The notes below the pieces were generated by a model. It worked only from the letters and a program-made list of their open reading frames with translations. It ran no database searches and was not told where the DNA came from. The position numbers and the translations under genes are program-made. Shown here in pieces: positions 1 to 10,800 of a DNA stretch of 60,571 bases. This DNA comes from Seison nebaliae (lineage: Eukaryota; Rotifera; Pararotatoria; Seisonacea; Seisonidae). Each line of letters starts with the position of its first letter. Positions within the stretch are counted from its first letter, which is position 1. Location of the stretch: positions 1 to 60,571 of the forward strand of contig JALJEE010002723.1 of the NCBI GenBank assembly GCA_023231475.1, read 5' to 3'.

Positions 1-11
1 AACTCTTCACA

Positions 12-633
12 TTAATGAAAGGATGGAAATGCGAATAGTGAATTACTGATATTGGTAATAAGTGCGCAATACCTCGATATTATCAACAGTGGAAAAGGTG
101 GTAACTCTAAGATCGTAAACATGAACGCTCTATTGAAGGGACGTGTACATCCTAGTAGAATTCGTATACAATGATTATATGTCCTGTCCAATGATAACAT
201 ATATTTTAAGAAAACGATGAGGGAACACTGAATACCTTAGAAATCAGTGGATAATGTTCTGAATTACTTTAATCTTAATTTAATTGATAGAAATTTGCAT
301 TTATGGTTCAATGAATCTTTGAAATTTCGAACGAATCTTTTCGATAAAACTAGACGTCGTCTAACGGTTATCCATTTGACAACCTAGAAAAATGATTTTC
401 CTGCTACTTAAATTACGAAATTCCAGATATTTGTTTGAAAATTATATATTACACAAAATTTTTGATTTCGTATCATTACATTTAATTCTGCAATTACTTA
501 ATTGAATGATAATCTCGTTTTTTAATTCAGTTAGTTGATGTGGATTGTTTATGGGCAAAACAATATCATCTGCATGCGCATAAACTGTTGAATAACTGAG
601 ATTTCTTACGTTGGTATACGGTGATTTCGCCAC
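12..633 (-). mobile_element. Decayed LINE (non-LTR) reverse-transcriptase fragment
   Basis: On the minus strand two open stretches resemble the 3' half of a LINE reverse transcriptase. The frame at 633-442 contains HADDIVL, a variant of the catalytic YADD box, followed by spaced leucines and an N-x3-K-S-K ending typical of the segment after that box. The frame at 200-12 reads LDRTYNHCIRILLGCTR and then LPP, which matches the conserved tail after the RT domain (a leucine/arginine helix, G, then LPPL). The stretch between them reads similarly in other frames, with stops, so the copy is dead. No endonuclease domain or poly(A) tail is seen, and the window edge cuts the 3' side. The clade is not assigned. 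Confidence 0.6.
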
Positions 634-870
634 CCTATTTCATCAATTTTGAACAGTTCGCCACCTTACGTGTGTATTTTCGGTGATTTCGCCACCCTTC
701 TATGTAAATCTGTCTTTTCTTTTTCAAAGAATGGACACTTTGCAACCTTGCCTGTGTATTTTCAGTGATTTCGGTACCCTTCTATGTAAATCTGTCTTTT
801 TCAAGTAATGGACACTTTGCCATCCTTCATGTAAAAAAAGAATGCTATTTCGGTGATTTCGCCACCCTTG
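619..870. repeat. Diverged direct-repeat cluster (four copies)
   Basis: The phrase CGGTGATTTCGCCACCC recurs, with few changes, at 619, 681, 763 and 851, so spacing is 62, 82 and 88 nt. The 681 and 763 copies also share the following 20 nt or so (CTTCTATGTAAATCTGTC) and a TGTGTATTTT lead-in. Shared blocks reading ATGGACACTTTGC occur at 731 and 808. The units are degenerate and no open frame runs through them. The cluster abuts the 5' side of the LINE remnant (which lies on the minus strand), so it may be the repeat arm of a related element or an independent minisatellite. Confidence 0.7.
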
Positions 871-2226
871 TAAAACAAAGTTTGAAAAAAGAAGGATAAA
901 TGAAAGAATATGGCAGGGGAAAAGATGGGTTACGTTTTAGGGAAACCTGAATCACTGGCCTGAATACAGAGAACCAACAATGTATCAGAGAGGAAATAAT
1001 CATCGTTTTGCCAGAACATTTGGATACGTGGAATCTCTGCAGAGACTCAATGGAATTTTTTTTTTCCTGCAACTCTTGCAGAAGGACGACTCCTTTCTTG
1101 ATACTTCTTGAGATCAACTCCATATATGTCGAGTTAATATGGAGCCACATCTTACAAGAGTTGTTATTTAGGTATTGTTAGTTGACAGCGAATACAGAGG
1201 TACAAAAGTTATCGACTAAGAAAGATTCAAGACATATTGAACGGTTAAAAAGATAATCAATAGATTATTTAGTTCCGATTAACAACTTCGACAAAGTTTG
1301 AGTAAAAAAGAAGAGCCATCACGAGAAATCCCACATCAACCAACCGTCACACAGATATGGAACGAATAAATAAACAGATCCAGCAAGGACATAGTGGTTT
1401 GAATGAGATAATGGAATTAATTGACGATGACGTCACCATGATGAAAGTACAATTCATCCGAAAGCATACATTATGCAGCATATCCAGGATCCATTTCTTG
1501 TTTGACGGACGAGTTGCTCTCGGTGAATTTCTGACCATCAACATCATCATTGTCCGCTTGGAAGCTCCTCCACATAAGAAGAATTATTAAACGATTGAAT
1601 AATGTTTTCAGCCATCTCAAAATAATCTTTTGAGTTTATGTTCATGCGAAAGAAATCAATTTATTATTAAATACTCAATGTATACCCAATTTTTTGGTAT
1701 TTTCATGAATACTACATAAATAATGCGCCATATCCACCGTGGTTATGGACAATTGAGGGAATTCTCAGAATGAATAATTTACTAGAAGGAACTTTTAAAA
1801 TTCTTAATTCCTCATTATTATTCTACGAAAACACAGAAGTTTCCGATACAAAAATACAGTTTAAGTTAGTAAGGCGTTCGAAAAATACAACATAAAAAAG
1901 AAAAAAATCAAAGAATTGACTACGTAGTTTTTTCCTGTTCCTTCGTCCAACAGCTTCCACCTAAAATCAATTAACGATATATTTAATTCAAAAATTGCTT
2001 AATATGTAAGTACAAAGCTTTAAATATGAGTTAATAAGTAATTCGAAATAAGTTTGAAATATTTTAAATTAACTGAAAATTTTGTTTAGAAGACATAAGG
2101 GATGTATTTTTAATAATCTATGAAATTTCCCAGACATCCAGATGAGAAAGAGAATAACAAAACATAATTTTTTTGGTCAGTGAAATTTAACGAAATAATT
2201 TGGAAAAAATATTGTTAAATCAATAG
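871..2226. other. Intergenic stretch, no convincing gene
   Basis: AT-rich sequence with only short chance open frames. A 77-codon frame at 1357-1590 is discussed under rejected items. The 5' exon of the receptor gene downstream, expected to encode a signal peptide, should lie here, but I could not place it. Confidence 0.5.
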
Positions 2227-2235
2227 ATCGTGACG

Positions 2236-4035
2236 ATGCAAAGATTAGATTTATCCAATTGTGAGAATGGTCGTATTCGTTGTTATGACAATCGAGGAGA
2301 CAGTATTCTTTGTAAATGTCGTGAATTTTGTTATATGGATATTAGAAGAGCGGACAATAAATTGTCTTTCGAATATAATCGTGGATGTACGGTTGCATCG
2401 AATGAGATTGAAAAGGATTTAATGGATAGAATTTTATGTTCTAACATTCTTTCGGTGAACACTCAACGCTATGCGAAATGTTGTAATACATCGTTATGTA
2501 ATGGAAAGGAAGGATTAGAACAATTGAGAATTGAATCGAAATTCACTTTGTTGAACGAGGATGAAAATTCGATAAATTGGTATGAAATATTCGGATATGT
2601 TTCCATTGGGATTCCTTTCATTATTTTCCTTGTACTTTTCTATCGTTTCTTCTCTAAATCATCAACACTCTTCAATCGAATACTCAAAATAAATGGTTCC
2701 AATTCTCCAGCGATCGGGTCAGAAGAAAAACCATTGAAATTGAACGAAGATGACACAATTTCTACTTCAACGAAAGAACAAAATATTTCATATCCTTGGG
2801 AAGATCGAGCTTTGGGCACTTCCTGCAACCACAAAATGGACAATCACAATTTTGCAATGGATATGACCTCTGGGTCGGGTTCCGGTCAAGCACGACTAAC
2901 AGCGAGAACGATAGCTCATGATATCGTTCTCGATGAGAAAATAGGACAAGGTCGTTTTGGAACGGTTTATAAAGGAACTCGACATGGCGAAGAAGTGGCA
3001 GTGAAAATATTCTCATCGATTAGTAAGGCATCGTTTGAACAAGAAGCATTTCATTTGAGAATTCCTCAAATTTATCATCCCAATGTTTTGAGATTAATTG
3101 CAACCGATTCATTCGATACAAATACAAATATAGAATTTTGGATTGTCACCGAATTCCATTCATTGGGATCACTTCACGATTATATTAACTCAGTCGATCT
3201 CAATTTAACGACAGCATTCGAACTATTAAGAACAGCGGCCGATGGTCTTGCTCATCTTCATCGTCGCATTTGTGGTTTCGGACCAAATAAATTATATAGT
3301 AATGGAAGTTGGAGTAAACCAGCCATTGCTCATCGTGACATCAAAAGTCAGAACATTCTCGTCAAAAGTGATCTAACATGTTGTATTGGTGATTTGGGGA
3401 TGTGTGTGGCGGAGATTGACAATTTGGGAAATATTGAACCGAACATTCAGATTTATAGTGGAACACGTCGTTATATGGCTCCTGAAATCCTTCAACATAT
3501 GGCAAAACATCATATCGGAGCGTTGATGGCAGCTGATGTTTATTCATTCGCATTAGTAATGTGGGAACTGATGAATAGTTGTGTCATTCCAAATGAACAA
3601 TTTTCAATCGATTCGAATGAAATGGTAGAGAGTGAAGAGACCGGTATTGGGAAATCATTGATTCCTAACAATAACCATTTAAATATTGTAAGTGTAAATA
3701 GTGAAAATTCAAGATTACCATATGCCGATCACGTTGGCAACGATCCATCAACAGAAGAAATGATCAAATGTGTATGTGCGAACGAACGACCGAAACTAAG
3801 AAATTGCAACATCCCAAATGTAAGATTAATCAATGAAACTATTCGTGAATCATGGATTACGGATCCAAATAGCCGAATCTCATCTCAAAGAATTGCTAAA
3901 AGTCTCAATTTTTATAAGAAATCCAAATTAAATGGGAAATTACCGACGGAAAATTCTTTAAAACATTATTTCAACGACGATTTTCACGTAGAATGTCCAA
4001 ATAAGTCTTCTGTAGATTCATTGGAGAAAGTTTAA
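2236..4035 (+). CDS. TGF-beta superfamily receptor type I (Ser/Thr kinase)
   Basis: Transmembrane receptor kinase for TGF-beta/activin/BMP-type ligands; it would signal by phosphorylating R-Smads at the plasma membrane. From ATG 2236 (599 aa) the order is: Cys-rich ectodomain ending CCNTSLCN (three-finger fold), membrane segment at about residues 116-138, GS box TSGSGSGQ near 211 (the type I hallmark), glycine loop GQGRFGTVYKG near 237, VAIK-type lysine in AVKIF, HRDIKSQN, DLG (replacing DFG, as is usual in this family) and MAPE. Two oddities are visible: the L45 loop (SFDTNTNIEFW) matches no standard ALK subtype, and about 45 extra Ser/Asn/Glu-rich residues sit after helix F (about 449-495). 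There is no signal peptide on this exon. An acceptor-like AG at 2225-2226 suggests the exon starts at 2227 and that an unseen 5' exon supplies it. The receptor subclass is unassigned. AATAAA lies at 4145. Confidence 0.9.
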   Translation: MQRLDLSNCENGRIRCYDNRGDSILCKCREFCYMDIRRADNKLSFEYNRGCTVASNEIEKDLMDRILCSNILSVNTQRYAKCCNTSLCNGKEGLEQLRIESKFTLLNEDENSINWYEIFGYVSIGIPFIIFLVLFYRFFSKSSTLFNRILKINGSNSPAIGSEEKPLKLNEDDTISTSTKEQNISYPWEDRALGTSCNHKMDNHNFAMDMTSGSGSGQARLTARTIAHDIVLDEKIGQGRFGTVYKGTRHGEEVAVKIFSSISKASFEQEAFHLRIPQIYHPNVLRLIATDSFDTNTNIEFWIVTEFHSLGSLHDYINSVDLNLTTAFELLRTAADGLAHLHRRICGFGPNKLYSNGSWSKPAIAHRDIKSQNILVKSDLTCCIGDLGMCVAEIDNLGNIEPNIQIYSGTRRYMAPEILQHMAKHHIGALMAADVYSFALVMWELMNSCVIPNEQFSIDSNEMVESEETGIGKSLIPNNNHLNIVSVNSENSRLPYADHVGNDPSTEEMIKCVCANERPKLRNCNIPNVRLINETIRESWITDPNSRISSQRIAKSLNFYKKSKLNGKLPTENSLKHYFNDDFHVECPNKSSVDSLEKV

Positions 4036-4375
4036 TTTATTTTGTCTTATTCATTCTTATTTCATTCTTATGTAATCTTCTTTTCGTTTTCTATTCTTCA
4101 TTCTTCTTGTGTGGAACACTTTAATCTTATTTTACTTGTGACAAAATAAAATTATTTATAAAATCTAAAAAAACAATTAACAAAGTTTTATTTTCTCAAA
4201 AAAAAAAGTGAAAAAAGAAACAAAAATTTCACAGTTGAATTATAATTGAATAAGTTTCATTCAATCGATTCGTTTGACTAACATAAATATTGTTCGCCCA
4301 ATTTTTATGAAGGGAATTAATGTCGAGAACTGTCATTATATTTTAAGACTTATAAATAATATTTAGAAGAAACGA

Positions 4376-4721
4376 ATGATGATATCTACACGAAACTTTT
4401 ACCTATTTGCTTTATGTCTCCTATTATTCAATTTATTTGTTCCAAGTCAAGCAAGATATCTTTCAGAATCAGATAATGATTTAGCACTTACTCAAGTTCT
4501 TCTATTTTATACATTCCCATCTAGTCTCTCGAACATTAATTGAACAGAAAGATAAAAGATTCTTCAACGAGGGATTCTTTAAGAACATCGCTAAATCAGC
4601 AATTGCGAATGCAATCGTTTCGAAACTGATGGGTGGCAGTGCGAGAAGAGGAGCTAAGCATGGAGCAATGATGTCAGGTGTATGGCAAGGAGTAAGTAAA
4701 GTTCTGGGAAAGAAAAAATAA
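4376..4721 (+). CDS. Secreted cationic peptide precursor 1 (antimicrobial-peptide-like)
   Basis: Two exons, 4376-4495 and 4548-4721, joined by a 52-nt GT-AG intron; product 97 aa. The order is: hydrophobic signal peptide (MMISTRNFYLFALCLLLFNL...), short acidic propiece starting ARYLSESDND, a KDKR processing site, and a cysteine-free mature region of 53 residues starting FFNEGFFKN. The mature part is alanine/glycine-rich, amphipathic and about +9 net. It ends LGKKK, a gly-plus-basic tail of the kind trimmed and amidated in linear antimicrobial peptides. The next gene is a clear paralogue: 30 of the last 47 residues are identical, including SKLMGGSA and GAK. I do not recognise the family. The role as an antimicrobial or venom/salivary peptide is inferred from architecture only. 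The polyadenylation signal AATAAA is at 4738. Confidence 0.8.
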
Positions 4722-5028
4722 TTTGATAGAAATGATGAATAAAAATCTTCCATTGCTTGTTCTTGTCAATCAATTGATGTCCTTAGTTTTAACTATCAAT
4801 AAAACTTTTATGTTCCTCATTGTCGATTAACTGTTGACTCTTACTCCTTCATGTATTAATTTTACGAGTAACAATGAAAATAATGATATATCGAACTTCC
4901 AGTAAACGAAATTTATATGTTACAAATAGAAATAATTTCATTCGATTAAACGTTAACATAAATAATTATTTCTATTTCATATTCTTCAAATATTCCCATA
5001 TTGTAACTTCACTTGTCCAATAACGAAA

Positions 5029-5420
5029 ATGTTACGGAAATCGGTTTGTTCATTTCTTCTCATATTATTGATTATGGAATTACAAATTCCACTGATCAAA
5101 GCAAGGTATTTGGATTTCGAAGCAGAAGATTTATTTGATGAAGTTCGTTTTATGGAAATCTTCTTCTAATCGATTTTCAAATTGAAACATGTTCAATGTT
5201 ATTTTAAAACTATTTTTAGCCATTGGAAAAACGATTCATTTTCGGCAGTCGAAGCGGAGGTGGTGGTGGGGGAACTTTAAAAAATATGGCGATATCGGCA
5301 GCAGCTAGTGCAATTTTATCAAAATTGATGGGTGGTAGCGCTGGTTCTGGTGCGAAGGCTGGAGCATTGACATCTGGTGTGATGAGTGGAATAAGGAAAT
5401 TAATTGGAAAGAAAAAATAA
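5029..5420 (+). CDS. Secreted cationic peptide precursor 2 (tandem paralogue)
   Basis: Two exons, 5029-5142 and 5220-5420, with a 77-nt intron at the same place in the precursor as in the paralogue 0.3 kb upstream; product 104 aa. Signal peptide (MLRKSVCSFLLILLIMEL...), acidic propiece starting ARYLDFEAED, cleavage site LEKR, then a 61-residue mature region starting FIFGSRS followed by six glycines. The rest mirrors the first peptide: LKNMAISAAASAILSKLMGG, then GAKAGALTSGV and a C-terminal IGKKK amidation-type tail. No cysteine and no acidic residue occur in the mature part; net charge is about +9. The N-terminal glycine run is the main difference from copy 1. AATAAA is at 5529. Function is inferred as for the paralogue. 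Confidence 0.8.
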
Positions 5421-5941
5421 AAGTTCACAATCTTACCAAGTCAACAATTTTGATAAACATTTTTTAATCTAATTATTTGTAGTTTTTTAGCAGTTTGGAT
5501 AATATTATTTTTTAATCTTATTATTTATAATAAATACAAAACACTTTCAAAAGATTTATTTTTCATGAAGCTTCTAATATTATATTTTTCATATAACTTT
5601 TATTAATAATGAAATTTTCTTATTATGTCTAATGAGAATGTTAAATGAGCTATTTGATAAAATGTGGAGAATAAGAGAATTAGAAACCATAGGGAGAATA
5701 AAAGACAATGATAGAAATTTAAAAAAAACTTTCACAAGAATTTCTTATTTCGTAACAGGTCAATTCATTAGAGTAATTATCGTGTATATTTCAATCAGGA
5801 AGATAAATGAATGAATGAGAGAACTGGATGTATTGGCTTACTGTTAAATAAGTCGATAAATAAAGTGAGATTTAACGTGTTCACAAGTTGCTATAAATTC
5901 ATAACAAACGAACTCTGAAAAAAGAAGAAACGGTAAAAAAT
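5421..5941. other. Short intergenic region, no gene seen
   Basis: AT-rich spacer between the second peptide gene and OLA1. A 60-codon frame at 5632 has no recognisable content and looks like chance. Confidence 0.5.
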
Positions 5942-7138
5942 ATGTCGAAGAAATCGGATAAGAAAGAACAAGTTGCAATTAAACCGTTGTTGGGTCGAGT
6001 GACGACTAATGTCAAAATGGGAATTGTCGGACTGCCGAATGTTGGCAAGTCGACATTCTTCAATGTCTTGACCAAATCACAAGCAGACGCTGCTAATTAT
6101 CCGTTTTGTACGATTGATCCGAATGAAGCACGTGTGGCAATTCCAGATAGTCGATTTGATGATTTATGTCAAAAATATAAACCAGACAAACGAATTCCAT
6201 CATTTTTATCTGTGGTAGATATTGCAGGTTTGGTAAAAGGTGCTCACGAAGGTGAAGGATTAGGAAATGCTTTTCTCTCTCATATTCGTGCTTGTGATGG
6301 CATTTTCCATATGGTTCGAATATTCGATAGTGAAGAGATTACTCATTATTATGAGACAGTTGATCCCATTCGAGATATAGAAATCATTCGTGAAGAATTG
6401 AGATTGAAAGATTTGGAAATGTGCAAGAGAGCATTGGAAGATGCAGAGAAGAAGGCGTATCGTGCCACTGACAAACGATTGAAAGATGAATTGATTATTG
6501 TTCAAAAATTTTATGATCAATTACAAAAGGGATGGATTTGGAATGGTGTGTGGAATGATCGGGAAATCGAATTACTCAACAAACATCTATTCATCACAAG
6601 TAAACCATCAGTTTATCTTCTCAATATGTCAGAACGAGATTATCTCCGTCAACGAAATTCGAATCTTCCCAAAATTAAAGAATGGATCGATAAAAATGAT
6701 GTACGAGCTCCTATCATTCCATTCAGTGCCGAATATGAAATGAATGTAATGAATCAGCCCATTCCTCCTAATCCAACACCATCGGGTGATAATGAAAAGA
6801 AAGATAAATCAGTCTTGAAACGAATTATTCTGAGTGGACAGAAAGCACTTCGACTCATCTACTTTTTCACGGTGGGAAAAGACGAAGTGAAATGTTGGAA
6901 TATTCGTGAAGGTACAAAAGCTCCACAGGCAGCTGGACGAATTCATTCAGATTTCGAACGGGGATTCATCATGGCCGAAGTGATGACATATGAAGCGTTG
7001 AAACGATGTGGAAATGAAGTGGCCGTAAAAGCGGAAGGTGCTTATCGACAACAAGGCAAATTATATGTCGTTCAAGATGGTGATATTATTCTCTTCAAAT
7101 TTAATGCCGGTGCCGGTTTATCCGGTGGGAAGAAGTGA
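5942..7138 (+). CDS. Ola1: Obg-like ATPase 1
   Basis: Cytosolic P-loop NTPase of the YchF/OLA1 branch of the Obg family, linked to translation and stress control. A single exon encodes 398 aa, the usual length. Visible motifs are G1 GLPNVGKST (near residue 30), the G2 region [12 protein letters not shown]3 [14 protein letters not shown], the coiled-coil arm ([20 protein letters not shown]), G4 as NMSE (which replaces NKxD and underlies the ATP preference of this family), and a C-terminal TGS domain with [14 protein letters not shown] and the [10 protein letters not shown] end. The start [10 protein letters not shown] gives the short basic leader typical of eukaryotic OLA1. AATAAA is at 7229. 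Confidence 0.97.
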   Translation: MSKKSDKKEQVAIKPLLGRVTTNVKMGIVGLPNVGKSTFFNVLTKSQADAANYPFCTIDPNEARVAIPDSRFDDLCQKYKPDKRIPSFLSVVDIAGLVKGAHEGEGLGNAFLSHIRACDGIFHMVRIFDSEEITHYYETVDPIRDIEIIREELRLKDLEMCKRALEDAEKKAYRATDKRLKDELIIVQKFYDQLQKGWIWNGVWNDREIELLNKHLFITSKPSVYLLNMSERDYLRQRNSNLPKIKEWIDKNDVRAPIIPFSAEYEMNVMNQPIPPNPTPSGDNEKKDKSVLKRIILSGQKALRLIYFFTVGKDEVKCWNIREGTKAPQAAGRIHSDFERGFIMAEVMTYEALKRCGNEVAVKAEGAYRQQGKLYVVQDGDIILFKFNAGAGLSGGKK

Positions 7139-7855
7139 AAAAATCCATTGGAAAATTTAAATTTTATTTTATATGAAAATTTTTTTTCAAGTTAATTATC
7201 ATTGATGGAATTGATATTTTCCTTTGAAAATAAAAATAATTAAATAATCTTCCCATTCACCACTACATATAATAATCGTTGTTGTTGTTGTTGTTTGTTG
7301 AAGTTCTGGTGTATGAATGATTCTGATGATAATGATGATAATGATGATGATGGTGGTGAGATGAGAAGAATTATCCTTCGACGTACCTCATCGTTCTGTA
7401 CTTATCGATAATAAGGAGAGGGCGCCTGTTGGATAATAAGAGAGAAAGAAAAAAAAATGAGTGAAATGATAACACATCGTTAGATGGTTGACATGTTAAT
7501 GTGATGAATGAGGATGCGGATGAAATGGTCATAAAATGGTCAACGAATGACTGTCAATGAGATTATATTGACCAGGAAAAAAGAGGAAAGTTAAATAAAT
7601 GGAGATGATTATGAGAGAAGAGACGAATGGAAAGATATATCGTTGGATAGGGAATGGGAAGGATGATATTTCATTTATTTTTCTTTCGATGAATAGAGAA
7701 ATGAATATGTCTTATCTTCCATATACACTCTTTCCATCGACCAATCCAAATGATAATAAAATAAGAAAAAAAAAGGAAATAAATATAAGTCAAATTCTTT
7801 TTTTTTTTAGGATACTCATTTAATGATCTATCTCCATGGAACGGTATAACATTGA
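7139..7855. other. Intergenic between convergent genes
   Basis: Spacer between OLA1 (+) and beta-TrCP (-). It holds simple repeats, a GTT run near 7279 and GAT/AAT-rich triplets near 7320-7355, and no supported gene. Confidence 0.5.
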
Positions 7856-10800
7856 TCAATCTATCGAACTCTTTACCGGTCGATTATTAGTATTATCGTT
7901 AGAATGCTCATCATTTGTGGTTTTGAGCTGACTCAGCTCGTTTTCTCTTTGACGTCTTCTGGAACCGTTAAATACTTGTAAGAAGTAACCTACAATATCA
8001 TTCTTGAGAATATAGGGATCACTCATAAATTTATCAGCTCTCATTTTCTGTTGTCGTTTCTCTTCTTCACGTTCTTCTTCACTCATATGATTGGGTGTTA
8101 TCGCTTGAATATTTTCCAATGATAACTTTTCTCCATTGATCAATTTATCAAATATTTCATAAATGTCTTTCATTTTCCTATTTGTACTTTCATCATTATT
8201 TCGATGATGTGCCAATTTCAATCGTTTTTCTGGTAATTCTAATGGAAAATAAACATCAGAATTTAAGATCTCTGTCATCTCTTTATAACATAATGTATCA
8301 CAATAATGTTTCATGTCCGTTTGTGCTTTATGACGACGACGTTGACAACGTTCTCCTTTAAATGGACGTTGTTGTGAATGAAGTTTTTGGCTTGTCGATG
8401 ATCCTTCTGGTGAGAAATTTGAACAACTGAAAACTTTTCTGGCAAGAGCGACATATCGGAATAACGGTTTTGGATTGATAAGAATGTTGAAAATCGTTTT
8501 ATCAATGATACCTTCATGAATATCCTTCTCTCCAAAAACATTAAAAAGATAAATTGTTAATCGAGAAATATCTCGAATTGAAATAGAGAACGAATGATTA
8601 ATAAGACAATTTGGTTCAATACCATCAACTTCACTGATACGGAATCCATGAGTACGAAGAAGATCAATTAGACTGAACAGTGTTCGAATGATTAGTGGAG
8701 AAAATTTTTGGAAGAGAATTTTCATTCTCATCGTAAAATGACTCTTACTACACACTTCATCCCAAAGACGTTCACTGTCATATAAAAGTTTCTTCTCATT
8801 CATTTCAATCGGATGTTCCTTATACCAAAATCTTATTGATTCTAAACGTTCATCTAACGATTGAGGAAAGAGTGAACGAGAATTTTTCGCGAATTTCGAA
8901 TCTTCAAAAAGCGATAATTTCGCTTTTCTCGAAATTAATTCTGGTTGTTCGTCATAAATATTCCTTTTACGTCGATAAGCTGAATAAGTTCGCCACATCA
9001 ATTTGTAATAAGTTGAAATATGATTTCTTTTCGTTCCAATTAGAGCTAAATCATCTTTCGTCATACCATAATCTGGTAATTTTCTATATGTCTTCCTCAC
9101 CGGAGAGAAGAAAGCGAATGATGATGAAGAAGAAGATGAAGAAGAAGAAGATGATGATGATGATGATGACGAGGATGAGAGTGAAGATGGTATAGATGGA
9201 ATAATTCTGGTTGATGTTCGATTTGATGCATTGATTTTCGATGTCAATGTGGAATATGGTGAACGAAAGGATTTATGTGAATTGAGATCAGACACCGATT
9301 TTGAACGGCGGCGGATACCAAACTTTTGAACGTTCGATAGAAGATAATCAGTATCCAATAATCGATATTGAAAATAAAGAAATGTTGCTAAGGAACAGAA
9401 GTTGCCTGAAAGTTTTAATTGTTCGATAGATTTGGAGGATAATCGTCGAGGTACTGACATTAATCCTCGAAATATTCGATAACTTTTATATTGAGAAACA
9501 TTTGAGAGATATTTCTCCATTGACAAATTGGAGAAGATGATTGATTCTTCTTTAGAGAAATCTTCTTTCGATATTCCATTACAATGAAGATATCGTTGAA
9601 ATATTTGATCTAAAGAGTTGCCTTCGAATTTAATGATTTCATTAACCATCTTCTGACGATAAGTTTTCGATGTTTCATTCGTATTCATCATTGGATCATC
9701 GCCATCAAATATTACTTTCCTAAATGGATTCGGATATTCATTCATCTTCACATCACAATCGAATGACCTTCTATTAAACGGTAACCAATGAACACTATGT
9801 GGCCATGGTTTCAATGAGAATAAATTGAATGCTGGTGAAAGACTAACGTTGTTGGGTATAGTGGAACTGTTCTCTAGTTCCTCAAAAATTAATCCTTTCT
9901 CTTTATCGTATGTGACTTTTGTATAATATTTATGATTATGATCTGGAGGTAAAATGACAAAATTGTCATGAAATGATCTGTTCATAATCGACAAATTATT
10001 ACTATCATTATTGTTGTTGTTGTTATTGTTATGTTCGATGTTATCATTCTTCATTATTAAATCATCATTTTCTTGAGAATTATAATTACTATTATTCTCA
10101 TTATTGTTAGATGAATTATTATTTGATATTCCATTTTTTTCTTTCTTCATACCATCTAAATGATTCTCATCATCACTATCATGATATCTCTTATTTTCAT
10201 CAGGTTGATCGCTATCATCATCTTGATCCATCATATCGTCGAATTCTTTCATTTCTTCATCAATCTGATCATTCTCCACGTCGGGTTGAAGGAAATCCCA
10301 AATTAGAATGTTGTCGTCATGAGAAGACGATACGATTTGGAAATCATCGAATTGTAATCGGAATACTCGTCCACTATGTTTCACAAGAGTTTGAACACAA
10401 ATATCTTCATTAGGCACTTTGGGATTGAGAGCTTTCTGCAAATCCCACACTTTAATCTTTCCATCATATGCTCCCGAAATTATTCGTTTACCATTAAATC
10501 GGATACATCTCACCAAATCATCATGACCATCTAATACTCGTAAGCAAGTGGCTAATTCCACATTCCATAAGCGAATAGTATTGTCCGATGATCCACTCAC
10601 CACCAATCGATTTCGATATTGAAGACAAGCGATACCACGTTTATGTCCTAACAACGTTCGTACATAAGTACATGTGGGTGTGGACCAAACACGAATATGT
10701 CGATCGCCACTTGCTGATACAATATAATCCTCATCAAAATCAACCACATTAACAGCAGCACGATGACCAGTTAATGTTCCCGCTAACACAACTTCCAATG

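Noticed and set aside
1357-1590. 77-codon + strand frame with IHFLFDGRV, faintly like the RFLFDG block of SUMO
   Set aside because: Only one short block resembles SUMO; the rest of the fold and the terminal GG are absent in this and neighbouring frames. Treated as chance.
4310-4330. GGGAATTAAT upstream of the first peptide gene as a possible NF-kB/Relish site
   Set aside because: Only the GGGAA half fits; without a second site or conservation it cannot be called.
5632-5814. 60-codon + frame between the second peptide gene and OLA1
   Set aside because: No signal peptide, no resemblance to the peptide pair, and AT-driven composition.
8836-9195. 119-codon + frame ending in Met/Lys runs
   Set aside because: Antisense shadow of the serine tract in the beta-TrCP tail.
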